Positions 37,672-46,958 of a stretch of DNA of 64,000 nucleotides are shown piece after piece; positions within the stretch are counted from its first letter, which is position 1; every line of letters begins with the position of its first letter. The stretch is from Ketobacter sp. (GTDB taxonomy: Bacteria > Pseudomonadota > Gammaproteobacteria > Pseudomonadales > Ketobacteraceae): assembly GCF_003671495.1 (NCBI RefSeq), contig NZ_RCHN01000031.1, positions 1 to 64,000 of the forward strand. Reading direction: 5' to 3'. The notes below the pieces were generated by a model. The model was not told the DNA's origin. It was given only the letters and a program-made list of their open reading frames with translations, and ran no database searches. The translations under genes and the position numbers were made by a program.

Positions 37672-38484
37672 ATGAGGACAGGTCACGAAGCATTGTACCA
37701 AGCAATAGGCAAGGCGATATTCACCGGCTCCCGTCGAGCACTGGTGCTGGGGATGTTGGTCCTGCTGGGATTGACCGGGTGTGTCACAGAAACCAATGAC
37801 CCGTTGGCGCAGAACCGGGATCCCAAGAAAGCCGCCCAGGCCTACGTGGAAGCCGGCACCATGTACATGCAGCGCGGTAACATGGAGCATGCCAACCGCA
37901 CCCTGACCCGAGCCCACGAAATCGCCCCCAATGACCCTGCGGTGAATAATGCATTGGCGTTGTTCTATTCCATCGAGGGCAACGACGAGCAGGTGGAGCG
38001 CCACTTCAAGAAAGCCCTGGCGGAGGATCCGGAGTTTTCCCAGGCCCGCAACAACTATGCGGTGTACCTTTTCGAAAAAGGCAAATACGACGAAGCCATC
38101 GTGCAGCTGGAGCGGGTCACCAAGGACTACCGTTATGCCCGTCGTTTCAAAGCGTATGAAAACCTGGGCATCTGCTACCTGAAAAAGCAGGATACGGAGT
38201 CGGCCAAGGCCGCTTTCAATCGTGCCCTGCAACTGAATTCCAACCTGCCGGTGTCGTTGCTGGAGATGGCGGAATTATCCCTCACCGAGGGCGATAACAA
38301 GCTGGCGTCCCGCTACCTGAAGAAGTATGAATCCATCGCCCCGCCCAGCCCGCGCCAGTTGTGGCTGGGTATCCGGCTGCAGCGGGAACTGGGGGACAAG
38401 AACAAACTGGCCAGTTATGAACTAGCCTTAAAGAATATGTTCCCCGGTTCCGCAGAGTACAAAGCATATAAGGCATCCCTCTAA
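37672..38484 (+). CDS. pilW: Type IV pilus biogenesis lipoprotein PilW/PilF (TPR)
   Basis: From ATG 37672 the protein has 270 residues; an in-frame TTG at 37666 sits better behind GAGGA and could be the true start. A lipoprotein signal ends in LLGLTGC (Cys about 37). Four to six tetratricopeptide repeats follow (AGTMYMQRGNMEHANRTLTRA, NNALALFYSIEGNDEQVERHF, NYAVYLFEKGKYDEAIVQLERV). PilF/PilW is the pilotin that brings secretin PilQ to the outer membrane. Position between rlmN and rodZ is as in Pseudomonas. Confidence 0.9.
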   Translation: MRTGHEALYQAIGKAIFTGSRRALVLGMLVLLGLTGCVTETNDPLAQNRDPKKAAQAYVEAGTMYMQRGNMEHANRTLTRAHEIAPNDPAVNNALALFYSIEGNDEQVERHFKKALAEDPEFSQARNNYAVYLFEKGKYDEAIVQLERVTKDYRYARRFKAYENLGICYLKKQDTESAKAAFNRALQLNSNLPVSLLEMAELSLTEGDNKLASRYLKKYESIAPPSPRQLWLGIRLQRELGDKNKLASYELALKNMFPGSAEYKAYKASL

Positions 38485-38487
38485 GTC

Positions 38488-39558
38488 ATGACGGCATTAC
38501 CCGGAAAACCCGCAGCGAACGCCACCCCGGACAATGGTACCGGGATGGACAAGTTGTTGGCGTCTTCCCCCGGTGCGCGTTTGCAACGGGCGCGGGAGGC
38601 GGCCAGTCTGAGTGTGACGGAAGCCGCCGATGCCCTGCATTTGTCCCCGGGCGTGGTCAAGGCGTTGGAGGCGGATGATTTTCGGTCCCTGCCCAATGCC
38701 ACATTCGTAAAAGGCTACATGCGCAGTTACGCCCGTCTGCTGGGGATACCGGGGGAGGAGCTGGTGCGTACCTATGAGTCGATCACCGGCACCAACAAAC
38801 CCCAACCGGTTACCCCCATCGAAGCACCGCGCACAGGGCCCCGCTTTGCCGGGCCGATCCGGTTTGGTGTGCTGGGTGTCCTGGTGCTGGCGGCAGTATG
38901 GTATTTCTGGCCTGCGGCCTCCGAGGAGGAACCGGCGCAGCCCGCAGAGGCGCACAGCAGTGGGCTGGAGGAGGTCGTGACCGTAGCGGAGGAGGCCCCC
39001 CAAGACTGGTCCGGTGCGGACCTGGAGCAGGCCGCGATCGATTCGGCAGAACCCAGCCCCCATGACCTGCCGGGGGATGCGGGGGCGGACAACCAATGGG
39101 TGGATGTGGAGCCAGTGGTTGCCTCTACGCCGGTGACTTCGGGTCCGGCTTCTGCGGTGGTGCCCGAGCCTTTTGAGTCGGTGCCTTCAGAGGCGGTGGC
39201 TGGTGCATCGGCTCCCTCTGCATCAACCGCTGCTGAATTGCCCCCCAGCGAGCGCGCTCTGCCGTCCGGTGCGGGGTCTGTGGCTCCTGCGGCGCCAGGG
39301 GCGTATGACCCGGCCGGAGCAGAAGGCCATGTCACCATGCATTTCACCGGGGACTGTTGGGTGGAGGTTCGTGACGGGGCCGGCACCCTGATCTATTCCA
39401 ACCTCAAGCGCAATGGGGAATCCCTCACCGTCAAGGGCATGCCGCCTCTCGAGGCCAAGCTGGGTAACGGGAATGTCGTCTCCCTCAGCTACAATGATCA
39501 GCCGGTTTCGTTCCATATTCCTCCCCATAACGTGGTGCGGGTGCGTCTGGGGGATTAG
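38488..39558 (+). CDS. rodZ: Cytoskeletal protein RodZ
   Basis: The 356-residue protein has an N-terminal HTH_25 domain (GARLQRAREAASLSVTEAAD, then ALHLSPGVVKALEADDF; about 28-90) that binds MreB. One membrane helix follows (RFGVLGVLVLAAVWYFW, about 130-147), then a long acidic Pro/Ala/Ser-rich periplasmic linker and a C-terminal DUF4115 domain (MHFTGDCWVEVRDGAGTLIYSNL, about 285-350). It connects MreB filaments to the cell-wall elongation machinery. It starts 3 bases after pilW. Confidence 0.93.
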   Translation: MTALPGKPAANATPDNGTGMDKLLASSPGARLQRAREAASLSVTEAADALHLSPGVVKALEADDFRSLPNATFVKGYMRSYARLLGIPGEELVRTYESITGTNKPQPVTPIEAPRTGPRFAGPIRFGVLGVLVLAAVWYFWPAASEEEPAQPAEAHSSGLEEVVTVAEEAPQDWSGADLEQAAIDSAEPSPHDLPGDAGADNQWVDVEPVVASTPVTSGPASAVVPEPFESVPSEAVAGASAPSASTAAELPPSERALPSGAGSVAPAAPGAYDPAGAEGHVTMHFTGDCWVEVRDGAGTLIYSNLKRNGESLTVKGMPPLEAKLGNGNVVSLSYNDQPVSFHIPPHNVVRVRLGD

Positions 39559-39634
39559 ATTGCCCGCCGCCTGCATGGCATTACACCGCAATAAGCCTTA
39601 ACATACCGCCCTGCAAACCGGGTAGGAGTTCATC

Positions 39635-40759
39635 ATGCACATCGAGTCACCAATTAAACGCCGTCAATCCCGCCAGATCATGGTGGGGAATGTGCCCGTG
39701 GGTGGTGGAGCCCCGATCAGTGTGCAGAGCATGACCAATACCGAAACCTGTGATGTGGCGGCTACCGTGGGCCAAATCCGGCGCCTGGAAGACGCCGGGG
39801 TGGATATCGTGCGGGTGTCCGTGCCCAGCATGGAGGCCGCAGACGCCTTTGGCGAGATCAAGAAACAGGTATCTGTGCCCCTGGTGGCGGACATCCATTT
39901 TGATTATAAGATTGCTCTGGCCGTGGCCGAAAAAGGCGTCGACTGCCTGCGCATCAACCCGGGCAACATCGGGCGCGAAGACCGGGTGCGGGCGGTGGTG
40001 GATGCCGCGCGGGACAAGAACATTCCCATCCGCATCGGCGTCAATGCCGGTTCACTGGAAAAAGACCTGCAGAAAAAATACGGCGAGCCCACGCCGGCGG
40101 CACTGGTGGAATCGGCCATGCGTCACGTGGACATCCTGGACAAACTCGACTTCCAGAATTTCAAGCTGAGCCTCAAGGCCTCCAACGTCTTTATGACGGT
40201 GGACGCTTATCGGCTCATCGCCGCCCAGATCGACAATCCCCTGCACCTGGGGGTGACGGAAGCGGGCGGCCTGCGTTCGGGCACCGTCAAGTCCGCCATT
40301 GCCCTGGGGGCCCTGCTGCTGGACGGCATTGGTGATACCCTGCGGATTTCCCTGGCGGCGGACCCGGTGGAAGAGGTCAAAGTAGGCTTTGATATTCTTA
40401 AAAGCCTGGGGCTGCGCACCAAGGGCATCAATTTCATTGCCTGCCCCAGCTGCTCACGTCAGAACTTTGATGTGATCAGTACCGTGAATGCCCTGGAATC
40501 CCGCCTGGAGGACATCAAGACGCCCCTGGACGTGGCCATCATCGGCTGTGTGGTGAACGGTCCCGGCGAAGCCAAGGAGGCCCATATCGGACTGACCGGC
40601 GGCAGCCCCAACAACCTTATCTTTCGCGAAGGTAAACCCAGCCATAAGGTGGATAACGCCGACCTGATCGAGGAGCTGGAAAAAGTGATCCGGGCCAAGG
40701 CGGAAGAGGTGGATGCTGCTGGCGGTGATGGCCCCGTAAAAATAACACTCGGCGCCTGA
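39635..40759 (+). CDS. ispG: (E)-4-hydroxy-3-methylbut-2-enyl-diphosphate synthase
   Basis: The 374-residue Fe-S enzyme of the MEP isoprenoid pathway. The TIM-barrel part has [23 protein letters not shown] and [12 protein letters not shown]. The [4Fe-4S] ligands are the two Cys of [11 protein letters not shown] and the Cys of [14 protein letters not shown], plus the conserved Glu that follows. It depends on an Fe-S cluster, of interest because the isc scaffold genes are absent nearby. Confidence 0.97.
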   Translation: MHIESPIKRRQSRQIMVGNVPVGGGAPISVQSMTNTETCDVAATVGQIRRLEDAGVDIVRVSVPSMEAADAFGEIKKQVSVPLVADIHFDYKIALAVAEKGVDCLRINPGNIGREDRVRAVVDAARDKNIPIRIGVNAGSLEKDLQKKYGEPTPAALVESAMRHVDILDKLDFQNFKLSLKASNVFMTVDAYRLIAAQIDNPLHLGVTEAGGLRSGTVKSAIALGALLLDGIGDTLRISLAADPVEEVKVGFDILKSLGLRTKGINFIACPSCSRQNFDVISTVNALESRLEDIKTPLDVAIIGCVVNGPGEAKEAHIGLTGGSPNNLIFREGKPSHKVDNADLIEELEKVIRAKAEEVDAAGGDGPVKITLGA

Positions 40760-40766
40760 TCTGGCA

Positions 40767-40772
40767 TATAAT
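40767..40772 (+). promoter_or_regulatory. -10 element of hisS
   Basis: A perfect TATAAT lies 51 bases before the hisS TTG, just behind the ispG stop codon. No matching -35 is obvious. Confidence 0.45.
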
Positions 40773-40822
40773 CGGCCGCTTTTAAACTTCCGTGTCAGCG
40801 AAATCAGTTAGGAACATCAGCA

Positions 40823-42103
40823 TTGAGCAAGCGAATTAAAGCGATCCGCGGCATGAACGATATCCTGCCGCAGGATTCTGCTGTATGGCAGTACTTTGAA
40901 GGGACCGTGCGTGCGCTGTTGAACCAATACAGCTACGGCGAGATCCGGTTGCCGATTGTGGAGTCCACGGACCTGTTCAAGCGCTCCATCGGCGAAGTCA
41001 CCGACATCGTTGAAAAAGAAATGTACACCTTTGAGGACCGCAATCAGGAGAGCCTGACATTGCGACCTGAGGGGACGGCCGGCTGCGTGCGGGCCGGCGA
41101 GGAACACGGCCTGCTTTATAACCAGGTGCAGCGTTTCTGGTATATGGGCCCCATGTTCCGCTATGAGAAGCCGCAAAAAGGCCGTTATCGCCAGTTCCAC
41201 CAGATTGGGGTGGAAACCTTTGGCATGGCCGGACCGGATATCGATGCCGAGCTGATTATCATGACGGCGCGCTTGTGGAAAACGTTGGGTATTGCCGATC
41301 AGGTGACATTGCAGTTGAACAGCCTGGGTTCCAACGAAGCCCGTGCCGAATTCCGCGATGCCCTGGTGGCATTCCTAAAACTGCACTTCGACCAGTTGGA
41401 CGAAGACAGCCAGCGGCGCCTGGAGTCCAACCCCCTGCGGGTGCTGGACAGTAAGGACGCAGGCACCCAGGCGGTGTTGCAGGACGCCCCCAGCCTCCAC
41501 GACTACCTGGACGATGAATCCCGTACGCACTTTGAGCAATTGAGGGCGGCTCTGGACGCGGCCGGGGTGGCCTATGAGATCAACCCGAATCTGGTACGTG
41601 GCCTCGATTACTACTGCAAAACCGTTTTCGAGTGGGTGACCGATGCACTGGGGGCCCAGGGCACCGTGTGTGCCGGTGGCCGTTACGATGGCCTGGTGCA
41701 GCAATTGGGTGGGAAAGCCACGCCGGCAGTGGGCTTCGCCATGGGTATTGAGCGTCTGGTGTTGTTGCTGGAAGCCTGTGATGTGGTGGGGCACATCCGT
41801 CGTACGCCGGATATTTATGTGATGTCCGAGGACGCCATCCAGGGATTACTGTTGGCAGAAAGTGTACGAAACCAATTGCCCGGCCTGCGTGTCCAATGCC
41901 ACTGCGGCGGTGGCAAGTTCAAGAAACAGATCAAGAAAGCCGATGATTCCGGTGCCCGCATTGCTTTGTTGCTGGGAGCCGACGAAATCCAGAACCGGCA
42001 GGTGACCGTCAAATTCCTGCGTGAGCAGCGCGACCAGGTGGTTATCCCGCAGGACCAAATTCAAACCTTTTTTGCAGAAAACCTGATCAGCCAGGAGTCA
42101 TAA
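40823..42103 (+). CDS. hisS: Histidyl-tRNA synthetase
   Basis: The start is TTG 40823 with AGGA 9 bases upstream; translation begins [15 protein letters not shown], the family N-terminus (426 residues). Class II motifs are [16 protein letters not shown] (motif 2) and [14 protein letters not shown] (motif 3); histidine-binding [15 protein letters not shown] is also present. The TTG start may lower expression relative to neighbours. Confidence 0.97.
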   Translation: MSKRIKAIRGMNDILPQDSAVWQYFEGTVRALLNQYSYGEIRLPIVESTDLFKRSIGEVTDIVEKEMYTFEDRNQESLTLRPEGTAGCVRAGEEHGLLYNQVQRFWYMGPMFRYEKPQKGRYRQFHQIGVETFGMAGPDIDAELIIMTARLWKTLGIADQVTLQLNSLGSNEARAEFRDALVAFLKLHFDQLDEDSQRRLESNPLRVLDSKDAGTQAVLQDAPSLHDYLDDESRTHFEQLRAALDAAGVAYEINPNLVRGLDYYCKTVFEWVTDALGAQGTVCAGGRYDGLVQQLGGKATPAVGFAMGIERLVLLLEACDVVGHIRRTPDIYVMSEDAIQGLLLAESVRNQLPGLRVQCHCGGGKFKKQIKKADDSGARIALLLGADEIQNRQVTVKFLREQRDQVVIPQDQIQTFFAENLISQES

Positions 42104-42104
42104 C

Positions 42105-42791
42105 GTGGACGTTTACACTACCGAAGAACAACAAATAGAAGCGATCAAAAAATGGTGGCAGACCAATGGCAACAGTGTGCTGATCGGTATCGCCCTGGCC
42201 ATTGCGGCGGTGCTGGGCTACCAGTACTGGACTCAGAATGAGCAGGCAAACAGTGAAGCGGCCGCGGTGCTCTACGGCCAGGTGGTGGAAGCCGCCAATC
42301 AGGCTGAGCAAAACCGCTTACAGGGCAATAATGCTGAGCTGGAAGGCCAACTGGCTACTCTGAACCATTTGGGCGAGCAGCTCAAATCCGATTTTGCCAG
42401 CAGTGAATACGCTGTATTTGGCGCCTTGATGCTGGCCAAACAGGCCGTGATGGAGGGCAAGCCGGAAGCGGCGGAAACCCAGTTGCGCTGGGCCATGGAG
42501 CACACCGTGAGCGACGCCACCCGACTGATCGCCAATCTGCGCCTGGCCCGGGTGCTGGCTGCCCGCGGGCAATACGATGCTGCCTTGCAGGCCCTGGATG
42601 CTGTTGAGCCTGGCGTGCAGGGGGATGCCTATGAAGAGGTACGTGGCGATATTTATGTGGCCATGGGCGAACAGGACAAAGCCCGCGACGCCTATAAGAA
42701 AGCCATGGATTTGAGCGCAGACCGTAATGAAGGCCAGAGCCGTCCGATCCTGAAGTTCAAATACGACAATCTGCTGGTGGCGGGTAACTGA
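42105..42791 (+). CDS. yfgM: YfgM-family ancillary SecYEG/BamB-linked TPR protein
   Basis: GTG start with AGGAG 8 bases upstream, one base after hisS (228 residues). A short cytoplasmic segment (EEQQIEAIKKWWQTNG) precedes one membrane helix (SVLIGIALAIAAVLGYQYW) and a periplasmic TPR-like domain with LIANLRLARVLAARGQYDAALQAL. E. coli YfgM binds SecYEG and periplasmic chaperones. It lies directly upstream of bamB, as usual. Confidence 0.92.
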   Translation: MDVYTTEEQQIEAIKKWWQTNGNSVLIGIALAIAAVLGYQYWTQNEQANSEAAAVLYGQVVEAANQAEQNRLQGNNAELEGQLATLNHLGEQLKSDFASSEYAVFGALMLAKQAVMEGKPEAAETQLRWAMEHTVSDATRLIANLRLARVLAARGQYDAALQALDAVEPGVQGDAYEEVRGDIYVAMGEQDKARDAYKKAMDLSADRNEGQSRPILKFKYDNLLVAGN

Positions 42792-43993
42792 TGCGCAACC
42801 GGTTCCTGTTATGTCTGCTGCCCCTGTTGCTGTGGGGCTGCAGCAGCGACGATAGCGTCATCCAGCCTGCCCCCTTACCCCAGTTCAAGGCTGAGATCGA
42901 CATCAAGAAACTGTGGACCAACCGCGTTGGCGAAGGGGTCGGGGAGATTTATCTGAATCTCAAACCGGCGGTCACCGAACGCTGGGTGTTTGCGGCCTCC
43001 CATGAAGGTCTGGTGTACAAGCTGGATCGTAGCACCGGTAAGCGGGAGTGGAGTGTGGACCTGAAGCGTCGGATCACCGGCGGTGTGGCGGCGGCTTACG
43101 GCATGGTGGCGGTGGGTTCCGCCAACGGCGAAATCCTGGTGTTGAACGAAGAGGACGGCAGTACCCTGTGGGAGAAATCCCTGGGTGGGCAGATTCTGTC
43201 GGCGCCGGCATTTGGCAGCAGCCGGTTGGTGGTACAGACCATTGACGGCCGGCTGCACGGCCTGGATCGTACCGATGGCTCCGTGGTCTGGCTGTTTGAT
43301 ACCAGCATTCCGATCCTGACCCTGCGCGGCGAAAGCAGCCCGGTGGTCATGGGGGGCGCGACCCTGGCGGGCTTCGCCAACGGAAAGCTGGTGGCACTGG
43401 ACACTGAAACCGGCTTTGTGGCCTGGGAGCGTCTCATTGGTGAACCCAAGGGACGGTCCGAGTTGGAACGCTTGATCGACCTGGACGGCCGGTTCTGGGT
43501 ATCCGACAAGATTGTCTACGCAGTGACTTATCAGGGCGGTCTGGCGGCCATCGATATTCCTTCCGGCCGGGTGCTGTGGACCAAGCCGGTATCCTCCTAT
43601 GCTGGTGTCTCTGAGTTCCTGTCCCAGCTGTATGTGGTGGACGAGGACAGCGTGTTGTACGCCAAGGATTCGGTGTCCGGCACCGATATCTGGCAGCAGG
43701 AGAGCCTCAAAGGGCGTGGATTGGGAGCTCCCACCGCCTACGATCGTTATGTTCTGGTGGGGGACTTTGAAGGGTTTCTCTACTGGCTGTCCTATCGGGA
43801 TGGCAAGTTCCTGGCGCGTGCCAAAGTGGGAATCAATCGTTATCAATATGCCAATTCGAAAGCGCAGTCCCTGCGTCACGTAACGGATCCGGCAGATGGC
43901 CTGCGGGCAGAGCCGGTGGTGTATGATGATATCGTGTATGTACAGGGCAACAGCGGGGAGCTGGCTGCCTATAAAGTTGTCGAGGCAAAATGA
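42791..43993 (+). CDS. bamB: Outer-membrane assembly lipoprotein BamB
   Basis: The ATG shares one base with the yfgM stop (TGATG). Lipoprotein signal ends LLLWGC (C17). The 400-residue protein is an eight-bladed beta-propeller of PQQ-like repeats ([73 protein letters not shown]). BamB is part of the BamABCDE machine that folds outer-membrane proteins such as the TonB receptor at 3918. Confidence 0.95.
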   Translation: MRNRFLLCLLPLLLWGCSSDDSVIQPAPLPQFKAEIDIKKLWTNRVGEGVGEIYLNLKPAVTERWVFAASHEGLVYKLDRSTGKREWSVDLKRRITGGVAAAYGMVAVGSANGEILVLNEEDGSTLWEKSLGGQILSAPAFGSSRLVVQTIDGRLHGLDRTDGSVVWLFDTSIPILTLRGESSPVVMGGATLAGFANGKLVALDTETGFVAWERLIGEPKGRSELERLIDLDGRFWVSDKIVYAVTYQGGLAAIDIPSGRVLWTKPVSSYAGVSEFLSQLYVVDEDSVLYAKDSVSGTDIWQQESLKGRGLGAPTAYDRYVLVGDFEGFLYWLSYRDGKFLARAKVGINRYQYANSKAQSLRHVTDPADGLRAEPVVYDDIVYVQGNSGELAAYKVVEAK

Positions 43994-45411
43994 AACCGGT
44001 AATTGCGCTGGTCGGCCGCCCCAATGTGGGCAAATCCACCCTGTTTAACCGTTTAACCCGCAGTCGGGATGCCATTGTGGCGGATATGCCGGGGCTGACC
44101 CGTGACCGCCAGTATGGTGATGCCCGGGTCGGTGAGCGGGAATTCATCGTCATTGATACCGGTGGTATTTCCGGCGATGAGGAGGGCATCGACAGCTACA
44201 TGCGTGATCAGTCCATGCAGGCGGTGGAAGAAGCGCACATGGTACTGTTCATGGTGGACGCCCAGGCCGGCGTGACGGCGGCGGACGAGACCCTGGCGCA
44301 GATCCTGCGGGCCCGCCAGAAACCGGTGATGCTGGTGGTCAACAAGATCGACGGCCAGAACCAGGACGTGGTGGTGGCGGATTTCTTCAGCCTGGGGCTG
44401 GGTGATCCCCTGGCCATTGCAGCGGCACATGGGCGTGGCGTGAGCCAGCTCATTGATCACGTGTTTGAAGAGCTGCCGGAAGCCCTGCAGTTGTCGGCAG
44501 AAGCGCAGGAAGTGGCGGACAAGGGCATCAAAATGGCCATTGTGGGGCGCCCCAATGTGGGCAAATCCACCCTGGTGAACCGCATGTTGGGTGAGGATCG
44601 GGTGGTGGTGTTCGATATGCCCGGCACCACCCGCGACAGTGTTTACATTCCCTATGAGCGCCACGGCCAGCGTTACACCATCATTGACACCGCCGGTGTG
44701 CGCAAGCGCGGACGGGTCAATGAAGCGGTGGAAAAGTTCTCGGTGATCAAAACCCTGCAGGCGGTGGAAGACGCCAATGTGGTGGTGATGGTGCTGGATG
44801 CCCGGGAAAACATTGTGGAGCAGGATCTGCATTTGCTGGGCTTTGTGCTGGAAACTGGCCGCTCACTGGTGATTGCCATCAACAAGTGGGATGGCATGGA
44901 GGCCGAGGCCAAGGAACGCATCAAGATTGAACTTCAGCGCCGCCTGGTGTTTGTGGATTTTGCCAAGATCCATTTTATCTCCGCCAAACACGGTACCGGG
45001 GTGGGTGAGCTCTACAAATCCATCCAGAAAGCCTATGAGAGCGCGTTCAAGAAGCTGTCCACGCCGTTTTTGACCAAAATCCTCGAAGACGCCCTGTCGG
45101 ACCACCAGCCACCCATGGTCAATGGCCGCCGCATCAAGCTGCGCTATGCCCATATGGGAGGCAGCAATCCACCTTTGGTGGTGATCCACGGGAATCAGAC
45201 CGAAAGTGTACCCAAATCCTATAAGCGCTATCTTGAAAACACCTTCCGTCGGGTGATGGACATCGAAGGCACGCCGATCCGCATTGAGTTCAAAACCGGT
45301 GAAAATCCTTTTGCTGGCCGCCGTAACACTTTGACGCCACGGCAAATTCACAAGAAGAAGCGGATGGTGGCCCATCATAAAAAGCTGGAGAAGAAAAAGA
45401 AAAAACGCTAA
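43990..45411 (+). CDS. der: Ribosome-assembly GTPase Der (EngA)
   Basis: The 473-residue protein has the diagnostic tandem G domains: GRPNVGKST appears near residue 8 and again near 188, with NKID and NKWD as the two G4 motifs and DTGG/DTAG as G3. A C-terminal KH-like domain and a lysine-rich tail follow. Der acts in 50S subunit maturation. ATGA overlap with bamB; end of the rlmN-to-der conserved block. Confidence 0.97.
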   Translation: MKPVIALVGRPNVGKSTLFNRLTRSRDAIVADMPGLTRDRQYGDARVGEREFIVIDTGGISGDEEGIDSYMRDQSMQAVEEAHMVLFMVDAQAGVTAADETLAQILRARQKPVMLVVNKIDGQNQDVVVADFFSLGLGDPLAIAAAHGRGVSQLIDHVFEELPEALQLSAEAQEVADKGIKMAIVGRPNVGKSTLVNRMLGEDRVVVFDMPGTTRDSVYIPYERHGQRYTIIDTAGVRKRGRVNEAVEKFSVIKTLQAVEDANVVVMVLDARENIVEQDLHLLGFVLETGRSLVIAINKWDGMEAEAKERIKIELQRRLVFVDFAKIHFISAKHGTGVGELYKSIQKAYESAFKKLSTPFLTKILEDALSDHQPPMVNGRRIKLRYAHMGGSNPPLVVIHGNQTESVPKSYKRYLENTFRRVMDIEGTPIRIEFKTGENPFAGRRNTLTPRQIHKKKRMVAHHKKLEKKKKKR

Positions 45412-45504
45412 GGTCAGTGGTTCAGTGCCTTAACCAGGCCGTTAAAGCGCACCCCAAGAGGCTGGCTTTAGCCGTCAGACGAGCATTTAACGCGGAGTGC
45501 TGGC

Positions 45505-46161
45505 ATGGGACCACAAGCAATAAGCAACCCGAAAGAAGGTGTTATCCAGTACCAGCTGGAGTTCGAGATTGACCACGATATTGATTGCCCCCAGTTTGCG
45601 TCGCTTAACGGCTGGCGCAGCTATCTGCATCGACTGGGCCTGATCGGTCAGGACCCGGATCGCTATGACGGGCTGGGATACGGCAATGTCAGTCATCGGG
45701 CCGAGCAGGATGCCTTTGTGATCTCCGGTACTCAGACCGGGCATTTGCCATTGTTGTGCCGAGAGCACTATGTCCTGGTGGAGGACACCAATGTGCAGGA
45801 CAATTACCTGCGCGCCCGTGGCCCTATTCCCCCCTCATCGGAAGCCCTCACCCACGCCGCTTTGTATTTGGCCAGCGACGCCATTCAGGCGGTCATCCAC
45901 GTGCATTCCCCCTTGCTTTGGCAGCGTGCGCGGCAGCTGCAATTGGCCACCACCCCGGAGCAGGTGAGCTACGGCACGCCGGCCATGGCGGAGGCGGTCA
46001 CCCGGCTGGTGGCTGAGGGGGAAGGCAGCGAAGGGGTGATTGCCATGCTCGGCCATGAGGATGGCATTATCGTCTATGGTGCGGATGTGGAGGCGGCCGG
46101 CGCCCGTCTGTTACAGGCAGTGATGGACGCTCACCAGTTTGATGAGCACTATTTCAAATAG
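45505..46161 (+). CDS. Class II aldolase/adducin family protein
   Basis: The 218-residue protein shows the zinc-dependent class II aldolase pattern: GLGYGNVSHR near 52-61, the phosphate loop VISGTQTG, the metal His pair in AVIHVHSP with an acidic residue in SSEALTHAALY, and a third His in GHEDGIIVYG. Substrates in this family range from fuculose-phosphate to methylthioribulose-phosphate. No partner kinase or isomerase is adjacent, so the substrate is open. GGAG precedes the ATG. Its 3' end overlaps the convergent DUF2914 gene by 13 bases. Confidence 0.85.
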   Translation: MGPQAISNPKEGVIQYQLEFEIDHDIDCPQFASLNGWRSYLHRLGLIGQDPDRYDGLGYGNVSHRAEQDAFVISGTQTGHLPLLCREHYVLVEDTNVQDNYLRARGPIPPSSEALTHAALYLASDAIQAVIHVHSPLLWQRARQLQLATTPEQVSYGTPAMAEAVTRLVAEGEGSEGVIAMLGHEDGIIVYGADVEAAGARLLQAVMDAHQFDEHYFK

Positions 46162-46901
46162 AATTCCGCGGTTGCCAGGGTTTTGCTCTGGCGATCGGTT
46201 ACCACCACTTTCCAGTCCCCCCGCATGTTGGCGCTGATGTTCTTGCTGGCATGGCTGCGCCAGCGGTCACTGCCCACCGGAATGCGTATCCGGGCCACCC
46301 GTTTGTCATTCCGGTACCAGCTGTACAGTAAGGCATCCCCGGCCCGGCCCTGCAAATCCGTATAGAAATACAGTTTGAGAAACCCGTTCCCGAGATCCTC
46401 TGTGCTGGTGAGTTTGGTGGCAGGCTCCAGATCGCTCATGGCGTTGGTCAGCGCGGCGTCGGTGATGTCCTGGCTCAGAATGCTGAGTTTTACCGCGAAT
46501 TCTTTGTTATTGCCGGGCTGGGGTGCAACGGACTGGGGGGCAACTGGCTGGGCTGAGGTAGACTCGATAGGGGCAGGCTGCTCGGCCGGGCCAGGCGTTG
46601 CCACTTCCGCTGCGGGTTCCACACCGGCTTGCGGTTCCACCACCTCTGGTTCCTCCGTAAGCGCAGGCAGGGCCGCCGTCGGCGCCAGTGCTTCCACGTT
46701 GAAGGGGGCTTCATTGAAGGGCGCTTCGCTTCGGTCTTCGGAAGCGCCGCCCAGGGCGGCATACAGACCCCAGCCGATCAGGGCAACCACCAGCAGGGCC
46801 GCTGCACCTGCCGCATATACCCGGTGCCAGAGAATCTCTTCGGTGAACTCCGGGGCGTTATGTTGGTAGTGATTGAAGTCGGGGGTGTCCTGTTTGCGCA
46901 T
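46149..46901 (-). CDS. DUF2914-containing membrane protein
   Basis: From Met 46901 (MRKQDTPDFNHYQHNAPEF) the protein has 250 residues: a cytoplasmic N-terminus, one membrane helix (VYAAGAAALLVVALIGWGLYAAL), a Pro/Ala/Glu-rich linker and a C-terminal DUF2914 domain (LYFYTDLQGRAGDALLYSWY, VGSDRWRSHASKNI, MRGDWKVVVTD). The domain function is unknown; it is usually extracytoplasmic. The gene follows the RND transporter gene by about 57 bases and may be cotranscribed with it. Frame is open 15 codons further upstream. Confidence 0.8.
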   Translation of the reverse strand: MRKQDTPDFNHYQHNAPEFTEEILWHRVYAAGAAALLVVALIGWGLYAALGGASEDRSEAPFNEAPFNVEALAPTAALPALTEEPEVVEPQAGVEPAAEVATPGPAEQPAPIESTSAQPVAPQSVAPQPGNNKEFAVKLSILSQDITDAALTNAMSDLEPATKLTSTEDLGNGFLKLYFYTDLQGRAGDALLYSWYRNDKRVARIRIPVGSDRWRSHASKNISANMRGDWKVVVTDRQSKTLATAEFYLK

Positions 46902-46958
46902 GGAGAGTGCTCTGTGCCGGCTGTTCCAGGCGCAGAGCATAACCACAAAGGGATTGGA